A stretch of DNA of 64,000 nucleotides from Hyphomicrobium sp. (lineage in GTDB: Bacteria; Pseudomonadota; Alphaproteobacteria; Rhizobiales; Hyphomicrobiaceae). The translations under genes were made by a program, and so were the position numbers. The DNA lies in NCBI GenBank assembly GCA_019751875.1, contig JAIEMV010000010.1, positions 53,638-117,637 of the forward strand, written 5' to 3'. The first letter of the stretch is position 1. Every line of letters starts with the position of its first letter. The notes beneath the pieces are model-generated. The model worked only from the letters and a program-made list of their open reading frames with translations, searched no databases and was not told the DNA's origin. Positions 62,015 to 64,000 of this stretch are shown here, one piece after another.

Positions 62015-64000
62015 CTAAAAACCTACGTTGCCAACTGGTAGAGACAGTTGAGCAGAGAATCCCAGGTCGCGTTCTCTTCCCGAGGTAATCCCGTCGATCG
62101 TTCCTTCGAGGGTGAGTCGGACATCGTTTGCGATGTCGAGCGTGAACCCGCTTTGGAAGCGAGCACGCACATCGCCGTCGTCGTCGCGCGGACCACCACT
62201 GTCTATTTCAAAAAGTTCTGCCCTTTTGAAATCCCAAATGCCTTGGATGCTAAAAAATGGCTGCAACAACACATCGCCGGGGAAGGCGAATGTTGTGCGG
62301 AACTTGGGCCCAAATGTCATTCGGCCAAGGCTTGCTGTCTGTCGCTCGATGAGCAATCCAAAACTGTCACGGTAAGCCCTTTGAGTCTCTTGAAAGAGAA
62401 TAGCACCGGCATGTGGTTGAATGTCCCAGCCGCCTGCTTTGAAATCACCGGTCAATCTCAGCCGGGCAAGGAATCTTTCAGTCGAAAAAGTGTCACTGTA
62501 AGTATCGAACGGTAATATGTCGTTGGCCGATGTGCCCCATGCGACGCGTCCATCGAGCAGTATGTTAGCTCCGATCCGCGCAACCAGGTATGGTCCGGCG
62601 AGCCAGCCCGATCCCGATATGGAGAAATCGGCATCGCAATCGCTTGCCTCTGCAAAATCGTACTGCAGGAGGAATCCTGCTATGACGTCTTGCGAGACAG
62701 CGTAGTCGAGACCAACATAACCGAGCGCAAGACTGCCGTCCGTGTCTGGCCCGTCCAGCGTCGTCCACTTGCCCTCTGTCCACAGGCCCCACTGGCCTAG
62801 CGTCAGGCCAACGCGATGCAGTTCGACATTTGAGGACCCTTGTTCCTCCATACCGTTTCCGGAGAGCGGGATGAGGCGAGTGCGTGCGCTTCGATCAATC
62901 AATCTGCCGACAAGTTCAGGCTCAGAGGCCGTTATTTGATCTGCGCGCCGAGTTAGAAAGTTAGAAATGATACCTTTCGTTCGGCTTTGAACGAATAATG
63001 ATGTCCGTCCGCTTGTGAACGTGCAGATAATGCTCTCGCCCGCTTCAAGAGTTATATTCGCCTGGCGTTGCGACAGCGAAGTCACAGAATTAGATAGTCC
63101 TGACTCCGTACACGCCAGGGACGTCAATTCCCATCCACTATTTTCGTTTTCCAGAATCGTATGCGAACCGGGCGACATATACAAAGTGGCAGATGCTGTA
63201 TTGCCCGCCGTGGTCAGGGTCAGACCTGACAGTATCGGAGAGGGCGACGAATACTCGAATGTTTCCTGTGCTCCATCTGGAGAATCGATGACCTTCACGA
63301 TTGTGACCGCTCCAGACACTGCGAGCCCGATGATGGCCGTTGGCGATGCGGCATTACCATTGCCACTTGCATCGCTCGCCGAGTTGGCAGGCAACATTAC
63401 CGAAATATCACCCCCACCATCGGGTACAATTGAAAGCACATAGATAGAACTGCCTCCACCAAGCGCCGATGCAGTTCCGTTGATTACTGTGAAATCCGCA
63501 GCGATCAATCCATTGACTGGCACGCTGAACGACACTGTGATGACAAACGGCTCCAGGGTAGTGATGTTGGCCGGTGCGGTGAGATTGACCGTCGGCGCGC
63601 CGTTGTTGAGATCATAGGCTTCGTCGACCGGCGGCTCCGTAGCCGGGAGCGGATTGTTGGCTGTGTCAGTGATGGTGGCGGCAGCGGCCAGATTGAGACC
63701 GACCGCGCCGTTGAACGTTGCCAGGTCTCCGCCGGCAACGGTGATATCGTACTGGGTGGCGCTGACGGCGGAGACGGCTGTGATGCCGGCCGACGTGGTG
63801 CCGTCAACCGCGAAGTCGGCAGTATCGACGCCAAGCACGTCCTCATCGAACGTGGCGCGGAAGACCAGCGTGTCGGCGTTGGTCACGGCCCCGGCCGGTG
63901 ATTGCCGGGTGAACGACGCCAAGGTCGGCGCGCCGTTGTTGAGATCATAGGCTTCGTCGACCGGCGGCTCCGTAGCCGGGAGCGGATTGTTGGCTGTGTC
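62015..64000 (-). CDS. Autotransporter-like protein with Ig-like repeats, partial
   Basis: The track begins at a TTG at 63922, but the same frame is open to the right edge (…DTANNPLPATEPPVDEAYDLNNGAPT), so the start lies outside the window. The visible part, about 660 residues, has several Ig-like domains of about 111 residues with D(T/A)ANN and YDLNNGAP motifs. One domain then has a pattern of prealbumin/SpaA-like folds (VTIVKVIDSPDGAQETFEY, SIICTFTSG). The last ~250 residues form a beta-barrel (VELHRVGLTLGQWGLWTEGKW, LDYAVSQDVIAGFLLQYDF) ending in Phe, as outer-membrane proteins do. It is likely a type V secreted surface protein. The repeats are nearly identical at DNA level. Confidence 0.82.
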   Translation of the reverse strand, partial: DTANNPLPATEPPVDEAYDLNNGAPTLASFTRQSPAGAVTNADTLVFRATFDEDVLGVDTADFAVDGTTSAGITAVSAVSATQYDITVAGGDLATFNGAVGLNLAAAATITDTANNPLPATEPPVDEAYDLNNGAPTVNLTAPANITTLEPFVITVSFSVPVNGLIAADFTVINGTASALGGGSSIYVLSIVPDGGGDISVMLPANSASDASGNGNAASPTAIIGLAVSGAVTIVKVIDSPDGAQETFEYSSPSPILSGLTLTTAGNTASATLYMSPGSHTILENENSGWELTSLACTESGLSNSVTSLSQRQANITLEAGESIICTFTSGRTSLFVQSRTKGIISNFLTRRADQITASEPELVGRLIDRSARTRLIPLSGNGMEEQGSSNVELHRVGLTLGQWGLWTEGKWTTLDGPDTDGSLALGYVGLDYAVSQDVIAGFLLQYDFAEASDCDADFSISGSGWLAGPYLVARIGANILLDGRVAWGTSANDILPFDTYSDTFSTERFLARLRLTGDFKAGGWDIQPHAGAILFQETQRAYRDSFGLLIERQTASLGRMTFGPKFRTTFAFPGDVLLQPFFSIQGIWDFKRAELFEIDSGGPRDDDGDVRARFQSGFTLDIANDVRLTLEGTIDGITSGRERDLGFSAQLSLPVGNVGF
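63591..64000. repeat. 333-bp Ig-domain repeat inside the autotransporter gene
   Basis: The string GTCGGCGCGCCGTTGTTGAG occurs at 63591 and again at 63924, exactly 333 bases (111 codons) apart. About 75 bases that follow are the same in both, and the second copy is cut by the window edge. This indicates recently duplicated Ig-like domains. Confidence 0.9.

Overview
The window looks like the chromosome of a GC-rich alphaproteobacterium of the Hyphomicrobiales type, most likely a Hyphomicrobium-like methylotroph. This is an inference from gene content: ethylmalonyl-CoA pathway genes (meaA/ecm, ccr, mcd), a usg gene, phasins, a nadD-rsfS-rlmH block and alphaproteobacterial small secreted proteins. 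No 16S rRNA gene is present to confirm it.

Layout. 1-2.7 kb: a P-loop ATPase running off the left edge and its upstream partner, both of unknown function. 3.1-6.0 kb: CAP-domain lipoprotein, D-Ala-D-Ala carboxypeptidase, tRNA-Leu(CAA). 6.0-13.8 kb: ethylmalonyl-CoA pathway cluster (ethylmalonyl-CoA mutase, crotonyl-CoA carboxylase/reductase, methylsuccinyl-CoA dehydrogenase) interleaved with small membrane proteins and a YihY protein. 13.9-24.8 kb: housekeeping and envelope genes (two lytic transglycosylases, a BtuF-like binding protein, an SDR, a DUF937-OmpA fusion, rlmH, rsfS, nadD, a PNPOx-like protein, a trypsin-like protease, a phasin-like protein). 24.9-34.4 kb: lepA, a PepSY protein, a 754-residue fusion of a periplasmic amino-acid-binding-type domain to a pentameric ligand-gated ion channel, a cold-shock protein, lpxD, groESL with a CIRCE-like operator, and usg. 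34.4-46.4 kb: a tandem hairpin repeat, a phasin, genes around molybdenum hydroxylases (mocA-like, mog-like, iorAB-like, xdhC-like), an ArsM-type methyltransferase, Hsp20 and an OprP-type porin. 47.1-52.2 kb: a four-gene operon (YcaC-like hydrolase, TAT-exported amidohydrolase, efflux adaptor, MFS exporter). 52.3-62 kb: an AT-richer accessory region with a 1161-residue membrane protein of unknown function and an integrated element made of a tyrosine recombinase, a translationally coupled ASCH protein, seven 20-bp iteron-like repeats, a family-A-like (TV-Pol-type) polymerase and an AlpA-type regulator. 62.0-64 kb: a large autotransporter-like protein with repeated Ig-like domains, open at the right edge.

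How the genes work together. MeaA, Ccr and Mcd carry out consecutive steps of acetyl-CoA assimilation, and two phasin-type proteins fit a polyhydroxybutyrate-accumulating lifestyle. The mocA-like, xdhC-like, mog-like and iorAB-like genes form a loose neighbourhood for making and maturing a molybdenum hydroxylase, although they lie in separate transcription units.

The most unusual items are the receptor-channel fusion at 27.3-29.5 kb, the polymerase-bearing integrative element at 57.8-61.1 kb, the giant membrane protein at 53.1-56.6 kb, the ATPase pair at the left edge, and a family of intergenic hairpins amplified five-fold at 34.4 kb.
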